From: Rikenellaceae bacterium
Lineage (GTDB): Bacteria > Bacteroidota > Bacteroidia > Bacteroidales > Rikenellaceae
Assembly (NCBI GenBank): GCA_015060045.1
Contig: SUZH01000012.1
Span: 1 to 48,280, forward strand
DNA: 48,280 bases
Direction: 5' to 3'
This document shows, piece after piece, positions 34,993 through 43,190 of this stretch. A program made the translations under genes and the position numbers. The notes below the pieces were generated by a model. It made no database searches. It saw only the letters and a program-made list of their open reading frames with translations, and was not told the DNA's origin. Within the stretch, counting starts at the first letter, position 1, and each line of letters starts with the position of its first letter.

Positions 34993-36342
34993 ATGGGAAA
35001 GTTGTTGGCGCAAAATTTTGAGCGTTATATCTCCGACTACGAACTCTTTACGCCGCAGGATCGGATCTTGTTGACCGTGTCGGGTGGCGTGGACTCGATG
35101 GTCATGCTTTCGCTCTTTGCCGAGGCGGGCTATCAGTTTGGTGTGGCGCACTGCAACTTCCAGTTGCGTGGTGCCGAGAGTGAGGAGGATGAGGTGCTGG
35201 TGGCTACGGAGGCGGCTCGTTTGGGCGTCCCGTTCTACAACCGCCGCTTCGAGACCGAGCGCGAAATGGAGCTCACGGGCGAGTCGATGGAGATGGCAGC
35301 GCGTCGTCTGCGTTATGCCTGGTTCCATGAGTTGTGCGAAACGGAGGGTTATACCACCATCGCGGTGGCTCACCATGCCGACGACTCGGTCGAGACCTTC
35401 TTTATTAACCTGCTGCGCGGCACAGGTCTGCGTGGCCTGACGGGGATTTCGACCCAGGTGGGGCGTATCGTGCGACCGCTGCTGTTTGCTACGCGCAAGG
35501 AGATCTTGGAGTATGCCGTGCAGCATAAGATTCCCTATCGCGAGGATTCGTCGAACCGCTCGACGAAGTACCTGCGCAATAAAATCCGTTTGGGCTTGGT
35601 ACCCCGTATTCGTGAGATCAACCCTAAATTTACGTCGCTCATGCGTCGCAACATCAGCCGCCTGACCGACGCGCAACACTTCATCACGCAGGCCGTGGAG
35701 CGCATCCGTGAGGTGGCGGTCGAGCAGCGGGATGGTATTGATACCATCTTCTTGGAGCGTATCGATCCGTCGTTGCCACGAAACTTTGTCCTCTACGAGT
35801 TGCTCAATTCGGCCTATGGCTTCAAGGGCGATGTGATCGACCAGTTGTGCCATGCATTGGATGCGGAGGCGGTGGGTCGTCGCTTCTATGCACGCGACCA
35901 CGTGGCCGTGGTGGATCGTGGTACGGTGATCGTCTCGCCGATCGATGCTGAGGATGGTTGCGAAGTACAGGTGCAGGAGGGTGCTTTGCGCGCCTATTGC
36001 GGTAATTCGGTGCTCTATTTCGAGACGCGCAGCATCGACCTGATCGAGGAGTTTGCGGTCCCTGCGAACCAGGCGCTGATCGATGCCGATAAGTTGCAAT
36101 GGCCGCTCACGTTGCGCCGTTGGCGCGAGGGGGATTGGTTTATCCCCTTCGGCATGACGGGCAAGAAGAAACTGAGCGACTATTTGATCGACCGAAAACT
36201 CTCATTGCCGGCCAAGCAACGCCAGTTTGTGCTGCTGTCGGGCGAGGAGATCGTCTGGGTCGTGGGTGAGCGCATCGACGAAAGATTCCGCCTCGATGAT
36301 AAGAGTGAAAATGTCCTTTGTATTACCCGTGAGATTGTATAG
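34993..36342 (+). CDS. tilS: tRNA(Ile)-lysidine synthase
   Basis: The 449-residue protein carries the PP-loop SGGVDSM at residues 30-36 and the downstream HHADDSVETFFINLLRGTGLRGLTGI block of N-type ATP pyrophosphatases. The C-terminal domain (about 360-440, RRWREGDWFIPFGMTGKKKLSDYLIDRKL) is the substrate-binding part. It converts cytidine 34 of the CAU anticodon tRNA to lysidine so that the tRNA reads AUA as isoleucine, and is essential. It lies 3 nt before holA. Confidence 0.94.
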   Translation: MGKLLAQNFERYISDYELFTPQDRILLTVSGGVDSMVMLSLFAEAGYQFGVAHCNFQLRGAESEEDEVLVATEAARLGVPFYNRRFETEREMELTGESMEMAARRLRYAWFHELCETEGYTTIAVAHHADDSVETFFINLLRGTGLRGLTGISTQVGRIVRPLLFATRKEILEYAVQHKIPYREDSSNRSTKYLRNKIRLGLVPRIREINPKFTSLMRRNISRLTDAQHFITQAVERIREVAVEQRDGIDTIFLERIDPSLPRNFVLYELLNSAYGFKGDVIDQLCHALDAEAVGRRFYARDHVAVVDRGTVIVSPIDAEDGCEVQVQEGALRAYCGNSVLYFETRSIDLIEEFAVPANQALIDADKLQWPLTLRRWREGDWFIPFGMTGKKKLSDYLIDRKLSLPAKQRQFVLLSGEEIVWVVGERIDERFRLDDKSENVLCITREIV

Positions 36343-36345
36343 AAG

Positions 36346-37416
36346 ATGGCAAAGAGTGCAGTAAAATTTCGCGACTCGGTGGCCGAGTTTGAGCGTTTGC
36401 AGAAGCAGATTGCGGCGCGTCAATTCTCGCCGATCTACCTCTTGATGGGCGAGGAGAGCTACTTCATCGACCGCTTGCAGGAGCAACTCGCGGATTCGAT
36501 CCTCGGGGAGGCCGAGCGAGCCTTCAACCAACTGACCGTCTATGGCAAGGATAGCGATGCGGGACAGGTGGTCAATCTCTGCCGTCAGATGCCGATGATG
36601 GGGTCGTATCAGGTGGTGATTCTGAAGGAGGCGCAGCAGTTACGCCAGATCGAGAAGCTCTCCTTTTATACGCAAAATCCCTCGCCGACGACGATCCTTG
36701 TGATCTGCCACAAGGAGAAGAATGCCGACAAACGCTCCTCGTTCTACAAGGGGTGTGCAGCCAACGGCGTGGTCTTTGAGTCGGTGACGCCGCGCGACTA
36801 TGAGATTGGCGCATGGCTCGAGCAATTCATTGCAGGCCGTGGCCTGAAGATCGATCGCAAGGCCCTCGTGATGCTGACCGATCACCTCGGTACGTCGATC
36901 TCGAAGATTGCCATCGAGCTGGAGAAGTTGGCCGTCTCGATGCCCGAGGGGGCAACACGCATCACGGATGCCGATATCGAGACCAACATCGGTATCTCGA
37001 AGGATTTCAATAATTTTGAGCTTTGCAAGGCGGTTGTAACGCGCGATATGGCGCGCTCGCTGATGATCGCCGACCACTTCGCCCGTAACCCGAAGGATAA
37101 CCCCCTGCTGGTGACGATCATGGCCCTTTTTGGCCAATTCCGTGACCTCTTTACGGTCAATTACCTCGCCTGGCTCAGCCGTCGCAAGGGGCAGCCGATG
37201 CCCTCGGATCAGGAGCTGATGCGCATCCTGCGCAAGCCATCGCCCTTTATCGTGCAGGAGATTAAGCAGCAGACCGCCTTGTGGCCCAATAAGAAAGTCT
37301 TTGAAATTTTGGGCCTTTTGCGCGAGTATGATGCCAAGTCGAAGGGCTTGAATTCGGGTGGCGCTTCGGATGGGGAGCTGCTGCGTGAGCTGCTGCTCAA
37401 AATCTTCCTGTTGTAA
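36346..37416 (+). CDS. holA: DNA polymerase III subunit delta
   Basis: The 356-residue protein is the wrench of the clamp loader that opens the sliding clamp. The start (SPIYLLMGEESYFIDRLQEQL, about residues 28-48) is the delta-subunit N-terminal domain in place of a P-loop, followed by FNQLTVYGKD, MPMMGSYQVVILKEAQQLR and a helical C-terminal collar (ITDADIETNIGISKDFNNFELCKAV). Length is typical. It is tightly coupled to tilS, a common arrangement in this phylum. Confidence 0.9.
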   Translation: MAKSAVKFRDSVAEFERLQKQIAARQFSPIYLLMGEESYFIDRLQEQLADSILGEAERAFNQLTVYGKDSDAGQVVNLCRQMPMMGSYQVVILKEAQQLRQIEKLSFYTQNPSPTTILVICHKEKNADKRSSFYKGCAANGVVFESVTPRDYEIGAWLEQFIAGRGLKIDRKALVMLTDHLGTSISKIAIELEKLAVSMPEGATRITDADIETNIGISKDFNNFELCKAVVTRDMARSLMIADHFARNPKDNPLLVTIMALFGQFRDLFTVNYLAWLSRRKGQPMPSDQELMRILRKPSPFIVQEIKQQTALWPNKKVFEILGLLREYDAKSKGLNSGGASDGELLRELLLKIFLL

Positions 37417-37433
37417 ACGTTTTCGTGTCCGCC

Positions 37434-38147
37434 ATGGAGCCGTTTCTCTACCAAATAGTCCATCTCTACCAAGGACGAGCCCGCATGCTCAAGGAGCATG
37501 TGGCGCGGCTGCATCTAGCTTCGTGTGACCTCTTTGGACGTGCCTATCGCCCCGATTTGAAGCAGTTGGAGCAGCGCCTGCTTGCCGAGGTGGAGCGGGA
37601 GCGTTATCCCGATGCCGTCTCGTCGTTCGTTCGAATCGAACTGTTCGATACGGGCGAGGAGAATACCTTTGGTGTAGGCACGTCGCTCTATGCCGGCTAT
37701 GCCCTGCGCAGTGTGCGTCCCGAGACGCTGTCGATCCCCTATGATCTCCCCTACGAAACGATGTCCGTGGCATCACTCTCGGCTCATGCCGTGGCGCAAT
37801 GTCGGGCGCGGGCACAGGGCGCAGATGAGGCGGTGCGTGTGGATCGCGAGGGGGTGATCCGTTCGCTGGGTGAGGGGTCGATCTATGGTTTTCGGGAGGG
37901 AATTTTGGTTGCCCCGAAAACGCTCCATACGGCCACCGATGTCGCCCTGTGGGAGGCTGTTCGAGCGGCCGGTATTCCTGCCGTGCAACATCCGATTCGT
38001 TTAGCTGAGTTATCGCTCTATGATGAGCTGTTTGCCGTCGATCATCGCGGTCTTACCTCCCTGTCGAAATTGGACGAAAAGCCCCTGCCGGCCATTCGAG
38101 TAGCACGTATGGCCGAGGAGCTGGAGCGCTGGATCAGCGCGCAATAA
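37434..38147 (+). CDS. Class IV aminotransferase-like protein lacking catalytic residues
   Basis: The 237-residue protein (from ATG 37434; a GTG at 37425 is an alternative) aligns with PabC/IlvE-type PLP enzymes: RARMLKEHVARLHLA matches their helix after the first strands, GADEAVRVDREGVIRSLGEGSIYGFREGILVAP matches the ADEALVLDSEGWVTE core, and LAELSLYDELFAVDHRGLTSL matches the end. The PLP lysine expected 19 residues before ADEA is absent: the stretch MSVASLSAHAVAQ has no lysine, and the glutamate expected in VTE is serine. The N-terminal strands before the first helix are also shortened. It may be a non-enzymatic or changed-function homologue. It lies 17 nt after holA and overlaps the next gene tail to tail by 14 nt. 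Confidence 0.75.
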   Translation: MEPFLYQIVHLYQGRARMLKEHVARLHLASCDLFGRAYRPDLKQLEQRLLAEVERERYPDAVSSFVRIELFDTGEENTFGVGTSLYAGYALRSVRPETLSIPYDLPYETMSVASLSAHAVAQCRARAQGADEAVRVDREGVIRSLGEGSIYGFREGILVAPKTLHTATDVALWEAVRAAGIPAVQHPIRLAELSLYDELFAVDHRGLTSLSKLDEKPLPAIRVARMAEELERWISAQ

Positions 38148-38727
38148 TCACATAATCAGTATATACGATTTGGGTCGAGGGGTTCGAGGTGCGAATCTCT
38201 TGGCGCAGTGCCTTGGTACCCCAACGAAAGAAGAGAAAGCGGTGCGGAATGCGGTGCACAACCTGGTGGAGCGTATCGATCGAACGAACGAAACACTGCA
38301 TCGTATCGCCGCGAATGACCGCCTCGACCCGATTCCAGGGATCTGCCCAACGGAAGTGGCGTGTCGTGTCGATGATGGGTGCACGTTCGGTGCGTACGAC
38401 GCGGGTCGTGTCACGAAGCGGGGCGGAGGCCGTCAGTGTGGTTTGAGTAATCTGCTTACTGACCGCTTCGACGCGCCGAAGTTTGATCTTGAGCCGCTTG
38501 AGTTGTTCGGCCTCGGCCTGATAGAGCCGTTTGAACTCGGCGCAATCGAGGCGTAGAACCTCGCAACGGGAGGTGAGCGAATCGTGTTGCGCGGTGAGTG
38601 TCTCGATGCGGTTGAGTAGACCGTGTCGGTCGCTTTGCAGGCGCTCTGCGAGGCGACGATAGTGGTGGGTGGAGAGCCCCGAGAGGAGCAAGAGCAGTAG
38701 TGTGAAGAGAAGGAGTTTGGTTTTCAT
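38134..38727 (-). CDS. DUF6549 family protein, single-pass membrane anchor with coiled coil
   Basis: The 197-residue protein has an N-terminal hydrophobic anchor (MKTKLLLFTLLLLLLSG), then a helix (about 25-95, LAERLQSDRHGLLNRIETL, LIKRLKIKLRRVEA region). The C-terminal region RDTTRVVRTER, DTTRHFRWADPWNRVEA and HRIPHRFLFFRWGTKALRQEIRTSNPSTQIVYTDY closely resembles DUF6549 proteins, which I recall mainly near phage or holin genes. An Rz/spanin-like role is speculation. No phage gene is adjacent here. The 3' end overlaps the preceding plus-strand gene by 14 nt. Promoter TATCTTTG lies 23 nt upstream. Confidence 0.7.
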   Translation of the reverse strand: MKTKLLLFTLLLLLLSGLSTHHYRRLAERLQSDRHGLLNRIETLTAQHDSLTSRCEVLRLDCAEFKRLYQAEAEQLKRLKIKLRRVEAVSKQITQTTLTASAPLRDTTRVVRTERAPIIDTTRHFRWADPWNRVEAVIRGDTMQCFVRSIDTLHQVVHRIPHRFLFFRWGTKALRQEIRTSNPSTQIVYTDYVIIAR

Positions 38728-38750
38728 GTGTAGGGTTTTATTTTTTTAGA

Positions 38751-38758
38751 CAAAGATA
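38751..38758 (-). promoter_or_regulatory. -7 box of the DUF6549 gene
   Basis: TATCTTTG on the minus strand lies 23 nt before the ATG at 38727. A TTTC occurs at the wrong spacing upstream; no clear -33 box. Confidence 0.5.
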
Positions 38759-38825
38759 AGGGGCCAAAAAGGGGAAAGTGTCTAAATTTTGCCGACAAAA
38801 AAGCGCGTGATTTATAAAAACTTCT

Positions 38826-38833
38826 TACCTTTG
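38826..38833 (+). promoter_or_regulatory. -7 box of coaD, implying a leaderless or near-leaderless mRNA
   Basis: TACCTTTG is followed by six bases and the coaD ATG at 38840, so transcription probably begins at or next to the start codon. Confidence 0.6.
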
Positions 38834-38839
38834 TCTATT

Positions 38840-39316
38840 ATGGAAAGAACTGCAATTTTCCCCGGGTCGTTTGACCCCTTTACGCGCGGCCATGCCGCCA
38901 TTGTCGAGGAGTCGTTGAAACTCTTTGACCATATCATCATCGGCATCGGCAACAACTCGATGAAACACGGGCTGTTGTCGGTCGAGAACCGCAAACGCCT
39001 CATCGACGATGTCTATCGCGACAACCCGCGTGTCGAGGTGCGCATCTACCACGGGCTGACGGGCGAGTTTGCTGAGGAGGTGGGTGCCGTGGCAATTATC
39101 CGCGGCGTGAGAAATACGACCGACTTCGAGTATGAGCGCACGATGGAGGCGACGAACCACCGCATCTATCCCGAGTTGACGACCGTCATGTTGTTCACCC
39201 CCGCCCCCGTGGCCGATATTGCCTCCTCGACGGTGCGTGAGGTGTTGTCGTTTGGCCGCTCGGTGGAGGAGTTCCTGCCCGAGGGGATCGACATTGCCGA
39301 CTATTTGAAAGATTAA
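38840..39316 (+). CDS. coaD: Phosphopantetheine adenylyltransferase
   Basis: The 158-residue enzyme from ATG 38840 makes dephospho-CoA from pantetheine phosphate and ATP. FPGSFDPFTRGHA (residues 7-19) carries the T/HxGH nucleotidyltransferase signature (T15, H18), and IASSTVREV near 129-137 is the ISSTxxR motif. An upstream in-frame reading from 38789 spans the promoter and was rejected. It is full length. lpxD follows after 23 nt and may be co-transcribed. Confidence 0.95.
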   Translation: MERTAIFPGSFDPFTRGHAAIVEESLKLFDHIIIGIGNNSMKHGLLSVENRKRLIDDVYRDNPRVEVRIYHGLTGEFAEEVGAVAIIRGVRNTTDFEYERTMEATNHRIYPELTTVMLFTPAPVADIASSTVREVLSFGRSVEEFLPEGIDIADYLKD

Positions 39317-39339
39317 CCATCAAAAATTAAGATAACGCT

Positions 39340-40374
39340 ATGGAATTTACTGCTGAAATGATCGCCGGCTTTTTGGGTGGCGAGATTGTAGGAGATAAGA
39401 ATGCGGCCGTTTGGACCGTCTCGTCGATCGAGGAGGGTAAGAAGGGTTCGCTGGCCTATTTGACCAACCTCAAATACGAAGAGTTTCTCTACACGACGGG
39501 CGCGTCGATCGTCTTGTGCGACAAGTCGTTTGAGCCGAAGCAGGAGGTGCCTGCCACGCTCGTAAAGGTGGATAACGCCGCCGAGTGCATCGTCAAGCTG
39601 TTGCAGATGTATGCCGCCTCGAAGCCCCGCCGCAAGGGTATCTCGGAGCGCGCTTCGGTAGCCGAGGGTGCTGTGGTCGAGGGCGAGACGTATGTGGGTG
39701 ACTTTGCCGTTATCGAGCGTGGTGCGAAGGTGGGTGCCAACTGCCAGATCTACCCCCAGGTCTATATCGGTGAAGGTGTGACGATTGGTGAGGGTACAAC
39801 GCTCTACGCCGGCGTGAAGATCTACGAGGGTTGCCACATCGGTAAGAACTGCATCCTGCACGCAGGGGCGGTGATTGGTGCCGATGGTTTTGGTTTTATG
39901 CCCAATGCCGAGGGAGGCTTTGATAAGATTCCGCAGCTCGGCAATGTCATTATCGAGGACGATGTGGAGATCGGTGCCAACACCTGTATTGACCGCGCCA
40001 AGACCGACTCGACGATCATCCGTCGCGGTGTGAAACTCGATAACCTGATCCAGATCGGCCACAACGTGCAGATCGGCGAGAATACCGTTTCGTCGGCACA
40101 GACCGGTATTGCCGGCACGTCGAAGGTGGGTAAGAACTGCTTCCTGGCAGGTCAGGTGGGTATTGCCGACCACGTAACGATCGGTGACCGCGTGATGGTC
40201 GGCTCGAAGAGTGGTCTGGATAAGAATGTGCCCGATGGCGAGATTCGTTTCGGCTATCCCGCCCTGCCCGGTATGCAGTACCACCGTGCAGCAGCCGTCT
40301 TTAAGCGTCTGCCCGAGCTGGATCGCACGGTACGCCAGTTGGAGAAAGAGATGAAAAACCTTAAAAACGAATAA
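39340..40374 (+). CDS. lpxD: UDP-3-O-(3-hydroxyacyl)glucosamine N-acyltransferase
   Basis: The 344-residue protein performs the third step of lipid A synthesis, transferring an acyl chain from ACP. It has the N-terminal uridine-binding domain, a left-handed beta-helix of hexapeptide repeats ([28 protein letters not shown]) and the catalytic histidine H241 in [13 protein letters not shown]. The C-terminal helix is present. Family and length fit well. A single lpxD in this locus is normal, though no other lpx genes lie in the window. Confidence 0.95.
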   Translation: MEFTAEMIAGFLGGEIVGDKNAAVWTVSSIEEGKKGSLAYLTNLKYEEFLYTTGASIVLCDKSFEPKQEVPATLVKVDNAAECIVKLLQMYAASKPRRKGISERASVAEGAVVEGETYVGDFAVIERGAKVGANCQIYPQVYIGEGVTIGEGTTLYAGVKIYEGCHIGKNCILHAGAVIGADGFGFMPNAEGGFDKIPQLGNVIIEDDVEIGANTCIDRAKTDSTIIRRGVKLDNLIQIGHNVQIGENTVSSAQTGIAGTSKVGKNCFLAGQVGIADHVTIGDRVMVGSKSGLDKNVPDGEIRFGYPALPGMQYHRAAAVFKRLPELDRTVRQLEKEMKNLKNE

Positions 40375-40378
40375 GCAA

Positions 40379-41431
40379 ATGAAGAAGATGATGTTTGGTG
40401 TGCTGGCTATGGCCGCACTGGTTGGTTGCTCGACGCAACCCAAGTTTACGATCTCGGGCCAGGTAGAGGGCGTGGAGAAGATGTACCTCATGGAGCGTGT
40501 AGATGGCGAATTTGCTGTCCTTGATTCGGTGGCTGTGGAGCATGGCACCTTTGAAATGACGGGTTGCGCGGCCGAGCCGAAGCAACTCTATATTAGCAGC
40601 CAGACGGCTCTGCGCGGTGCTGCGGTGGCTGTTCGCTTCTTTGCAGAGGAGGGTGAGATTATGCTTACGAAGACGGAGGATGATTATGTGGCTTCCGGTA
40701 CGCCCGCTAACGATGCAGTGGTTGCCTATGGTGAGGTCGTAGGTCCGCTGATGGCCGAGTATCGTGAGGCTACGCCCGAGCGTCGTGCCGAGATTGAGGC
40801 TGCTTATGAGGCTGCCCAGCAGGAGGCTTTGGAGCAGAACAAAGATAATCTCTTCGGTGTGCAGATGCTGCAGAGTGCCGCTTATGGCATGGCCGGTGCC
40901 GAGCTTAAGGCTGCCATTGAGTCGTTTACGCCCGAGATGCAGGCTGCGAAGCTGATGCAGCCCATCGCCGAGATGGCCGAGAAGAAGATCAAGACCGATA
41001 TCGGTCAGCCCTATATCGATTTCGAGCAGGCCGACAAGGAGGGTACGATGGTATCGCTCAAGTCGGTGATCGAAAACCCTGCCAATAAGTATGTCCTCGT
41101 TGATTTCTGGGCTTCGTGGTGCGGTCCCTGCATGGCCGAGGTGCCGGCTTTGAAGGCTGCCTATGACGAGTATCACAAGAAGGGCTTCGAGATCTTCGGT
41201 GTATCGCTCGATAACAAGAAGGAGGCCTGGGAGGCTGCTATGCAGAATAAGGAGCTGAATTGGCTGCATGTAAGCGACCTGAAGGGTTGGGATAATGCGG
41301 CAGCCGACCTCTACGGCGTACGTTCGATCCCTGCCAACTACCTTGTGGAGTGCGCAACGGGTAAGATCGTTGGTGTAGGTCTGCGTGGTGAGGAGGTCAA
41401 GGCGAAGGTGGCAGAGATGCTGGCCGAGTAA
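40379..41431 (+). CDS. Thioredoxin-like lipoprotein (DUF4369 plus TlpA/ResA-type domain)
   Basis: The 350-residue protein has a lipobox LVGC (lipid-attached C17), an N-terminal DUF4369 beta domain (PKFTISGQVEGVEKMYL), a helical linker (about 125-205) and a C-terminal thioredoxin fold with WASWCGPC, cysteines C248 and C251. It should be a periplasm-facing lipoprotein that reduces or exchanges disulfides. The active site is intact. It is directly followed by a paralogue. It begins 4 nt after lpxD and is probably in the same transcript. Confidence 0.88.
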   Translation: MKKMMFGVLAMAALVGCSTQPKFTISGQVEGVEKMYLMERVDGEFAVLDSVAVEHGTFEMTGCAAEPKQLYISSQTALRGAAVAVRFFAEEGEIMLTKTEDDYVASGTPANDAVVAYGEVVGPLMAEYREATPERRAEIEAAYEAAQQEALEQNKDNLFGVQMLQSAAYGMAGAELKAAIESFTPEMQAAKLMQPIAEMAEKKIKTDIGQPYIDFEQADKEGTMVSLKSVIENPANKYVLVDFWASWCGPCMAEVPALKAAYDEYHKKGFEIFGVSLDNKKEAWEAAMQNKELNWLHVSDLKGWDNAAADLYGVRSIPANYLVECATGKIVGVGLRGEEVKAKVAEMLAE

Positions 41432-41465
41432 TTGCCGTAAACGAACACAACACAATCCGACTATT

Positions 41466-42524
41466 ATGAAACGATTACTTTTTGTAGCTTGGGTTACGAT
41501 GGTGGCGGTTAGCTGCTCGACCCAACCCAAATTTACGGTCTCGGGTACGATGCGAGGCGATCATACGATGGTCTATTTGTGGGATCGCGCCACGCGTACC
41601 TACCTCGATTCGGTGGCTATGGAAGAGGGCCAATTCCGTTTCGAGGGGGTCTATGAGAAGCCTTGCCAACTGACGATTCTCGATGCCAACGATCCGGAGA
41701 AGGCCAAGCAGTATATCACGATCCTGGTCGAGCCGGGAGATATTAAGATTGCCCCCGATCCGGAGGATGTGCGCGAGCACCTGGTAACCGGTACGCCGGC
41801 TAACGATGCCTACGCTGCCTATTTCGTGGCGCAGGGGCGTGATTTTGCAGAACTGCGCGCCTCGAAGGATGAAAAGCGTCGAGCCGAGCTGGAACAGGCG
41901 ATGCACGATCGCGAGTGGGCGCTGATCGAGAACAATACCCACAACCTGATTGCCCCGTTGCAGTTGCGCACGGAGACCTACGACCTCTCGGCCGATGAGC
42001 TGATGGCGTGGGTGGAGCGTATGACGCCTGAGATTCAGGCAACCCCCGAGGCGCAGGAGATTGTCAAGGTGGCTGAGTTGAAACGCCGCACGGAGGTGGG
42101 CCAACCCTACATCGACTTCGAGGATAGCGATGCGGAGGGAAATGCCGTGTCGCTCAAGTCGGTGATCGAGAATCCTGCCAATAAGTATGTGTTGCTCGAC
42201 TTCTGGGCATCGTGGTGTGGTCCCTGCATGGCCGAGATGCCCCACCTGAAGGAGGTCTATGCCGCTTACCACAAGAAGGGCTTCGAGATTGTGGGCGTGA
42301 CGCTCGACCATAAGCGCGAGATGTGGCTTGGGGCAATCGAGAAGCATCAACTGAATTGGATTCAGCTCGGTTCGATGAACGCCTGGAGCAACCCCATATC
42401 GGAGGCCTATGGCGTGCAGGGTATTCCGTCGAACTTCCTCTTCGATTGCTCGACGGGCAAGATCCTGGCCGTGAATCTGCGCGGAGAGGCGGTGATGGAG
42501 AAGATTGCCGAGCTGCTGAAGTAA
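41466..42524 (+). CDS. Thioredoxin-like lipoprotein paralogue (DUF4369 plus TlpA/ResA-type domain)
   Basis: From ATG 41466 the 352-residue protein mirrors its upstream neighbour: lipobox AVSC (C17), the shared STQPKFTVSG start, a DUF4369-like domain, helical linker, and WASWCGPC in the thioredoxin fold. The long in-frame extension starting inside the previous gene is a shadow reading. The DUF4369 parts diverge most, so the two may reduce different clients. They are a tandem duplication, 34 nt apart. Confidence 0.88.
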   Translation: MKRLLFVAWVTMVAVSCSTQPKFTVSGTMRGDHTMVYLWDRATRTYLDSVAMEEGQFRFEGVYEKPCQLTILDANDPEKAKQYITILVEPGDIKIAPDPEDVREHLVTGTPANDAYAAYFVAQGRDFAELRASKDEKRRAELEQAMHDREWALIENNTHNLIAPLQLRTETYDLSADELMAWVERMTPEIQATPEAQEIVKVAELKRRTEVGQPYIDFEDSDAEGNAVSLKSVIENPANKYVLLDFWASWCGPCMAEMPHLKEVYAAYHKKGFEIVGVTLDHKREMWLGAIEKHQLNWIQLGSMNAWSNPISEAYGVQGIPSNFLFDCSTGKILAVNLRGEAVMEKIAELLK

Positions 42525-42548
42525 GAGCCGATAAAAAGACTATACTCG

Positions 42549-43157
42549 TTGGAAAAGTATCGCATCATGGGCATCGACCCGGGCACGAACTACATGGGTT
42601 ACGGCGTGCTGGAGGTCGAGGGGCGCACGGTTCGTTCGGTGGTGTTGGGTGAAATCGACCTGCACAAGCTGAGCGATCCGTATGCCAAACTGCGCTATAT
42701 CTTTGAGCGAGTAGGGTCTTTGGTTGAGCAGTACAACCCCCGCGAGGTGGCGCTCGAAAGCCCCTTCTTTGGCGAAAATGTGCAGTCGATGCTCAAACTG
42801 GGACGCGCGCAAGGGGTCGCAATGGCGGCTGCCTTGAGTCGCGATCGACAGGTCTTCGAGTATGCCCCGATGCGCATCAAGCAGGCCATTACGGGACGCG
42901 GATCGGCTACGAAGGAGCAGGTCGCCTCGATCGTGTGCCGCACGCTTCAGGTCGATGAACCGCCCAAAAGGTTGGATGCCACGGATGGTATGGCGGTAGC
43001 CCTGTGCCACTATTATATGGTGTCGAGTCCGATCCACCAGGCGTTGGCCGATGAACGTGCCAAGGGGTTGGGAGGTGGCAAGAAAGCGGCCTCGAAGGGC
43101 GGATCCAAGAGCTGGGCGAAGTTTCTTTCGGAACACCCCGAACGGGAGATAAAGTAA
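42549..43157 (+). CDS. ruvC: Holliday-junction endonuclease RuvC
   Basis: The 202-residue nuclease resolves four-way DNA junctions in recombination. The acidic active site is visible: D10 in MGIDPGTNYMGYG, E70 in ALESPFFG and the Asp pair in RLDATDGMAVA near 143-146. The TTG at 42549 is chosen as start because it supplies the first strand (EKYRIMGID) required by the fold; the only nearby ATG, at 42567, would leave one residue before it. The C-terminal tail is Lys-rich. It converges on an HAD gene across a shared terminator. Confidence 0.92.
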   Translation: MEKYRIMGIDPGTNYMGYGVLEVEGRTVRSVVLGEIDLHKLSDPYAKLRYIFERVGSLVEQYNPREVALESPFFGENVQSMLKLGRAQGVAMAAALSRDRQVFEYAPMRIKQAITGRGSATKEQVASIVCRTLQVDEPPKRLDATDGMAVALCHYYMVSSPIHQALADERAKGLGGGKKAASKGGSKSWAKFLSEHPEREIK

Positions 43158-43159
43158 GA

Positions 43160-43190
43160 AAAAACGGTTGCTTTTGGCAACCGTTTTTTT
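43160..43190. terminator. Bidirectional terminator between ruvC and the HAD phosphatase gene
   Basis: CGGTTGC and GCAACCG pair around a five-base loop and are extended by A-T pairs with T-runs on both strands. It serves ruvC and the convergent minus-strand gene. Confidence 0.88.
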
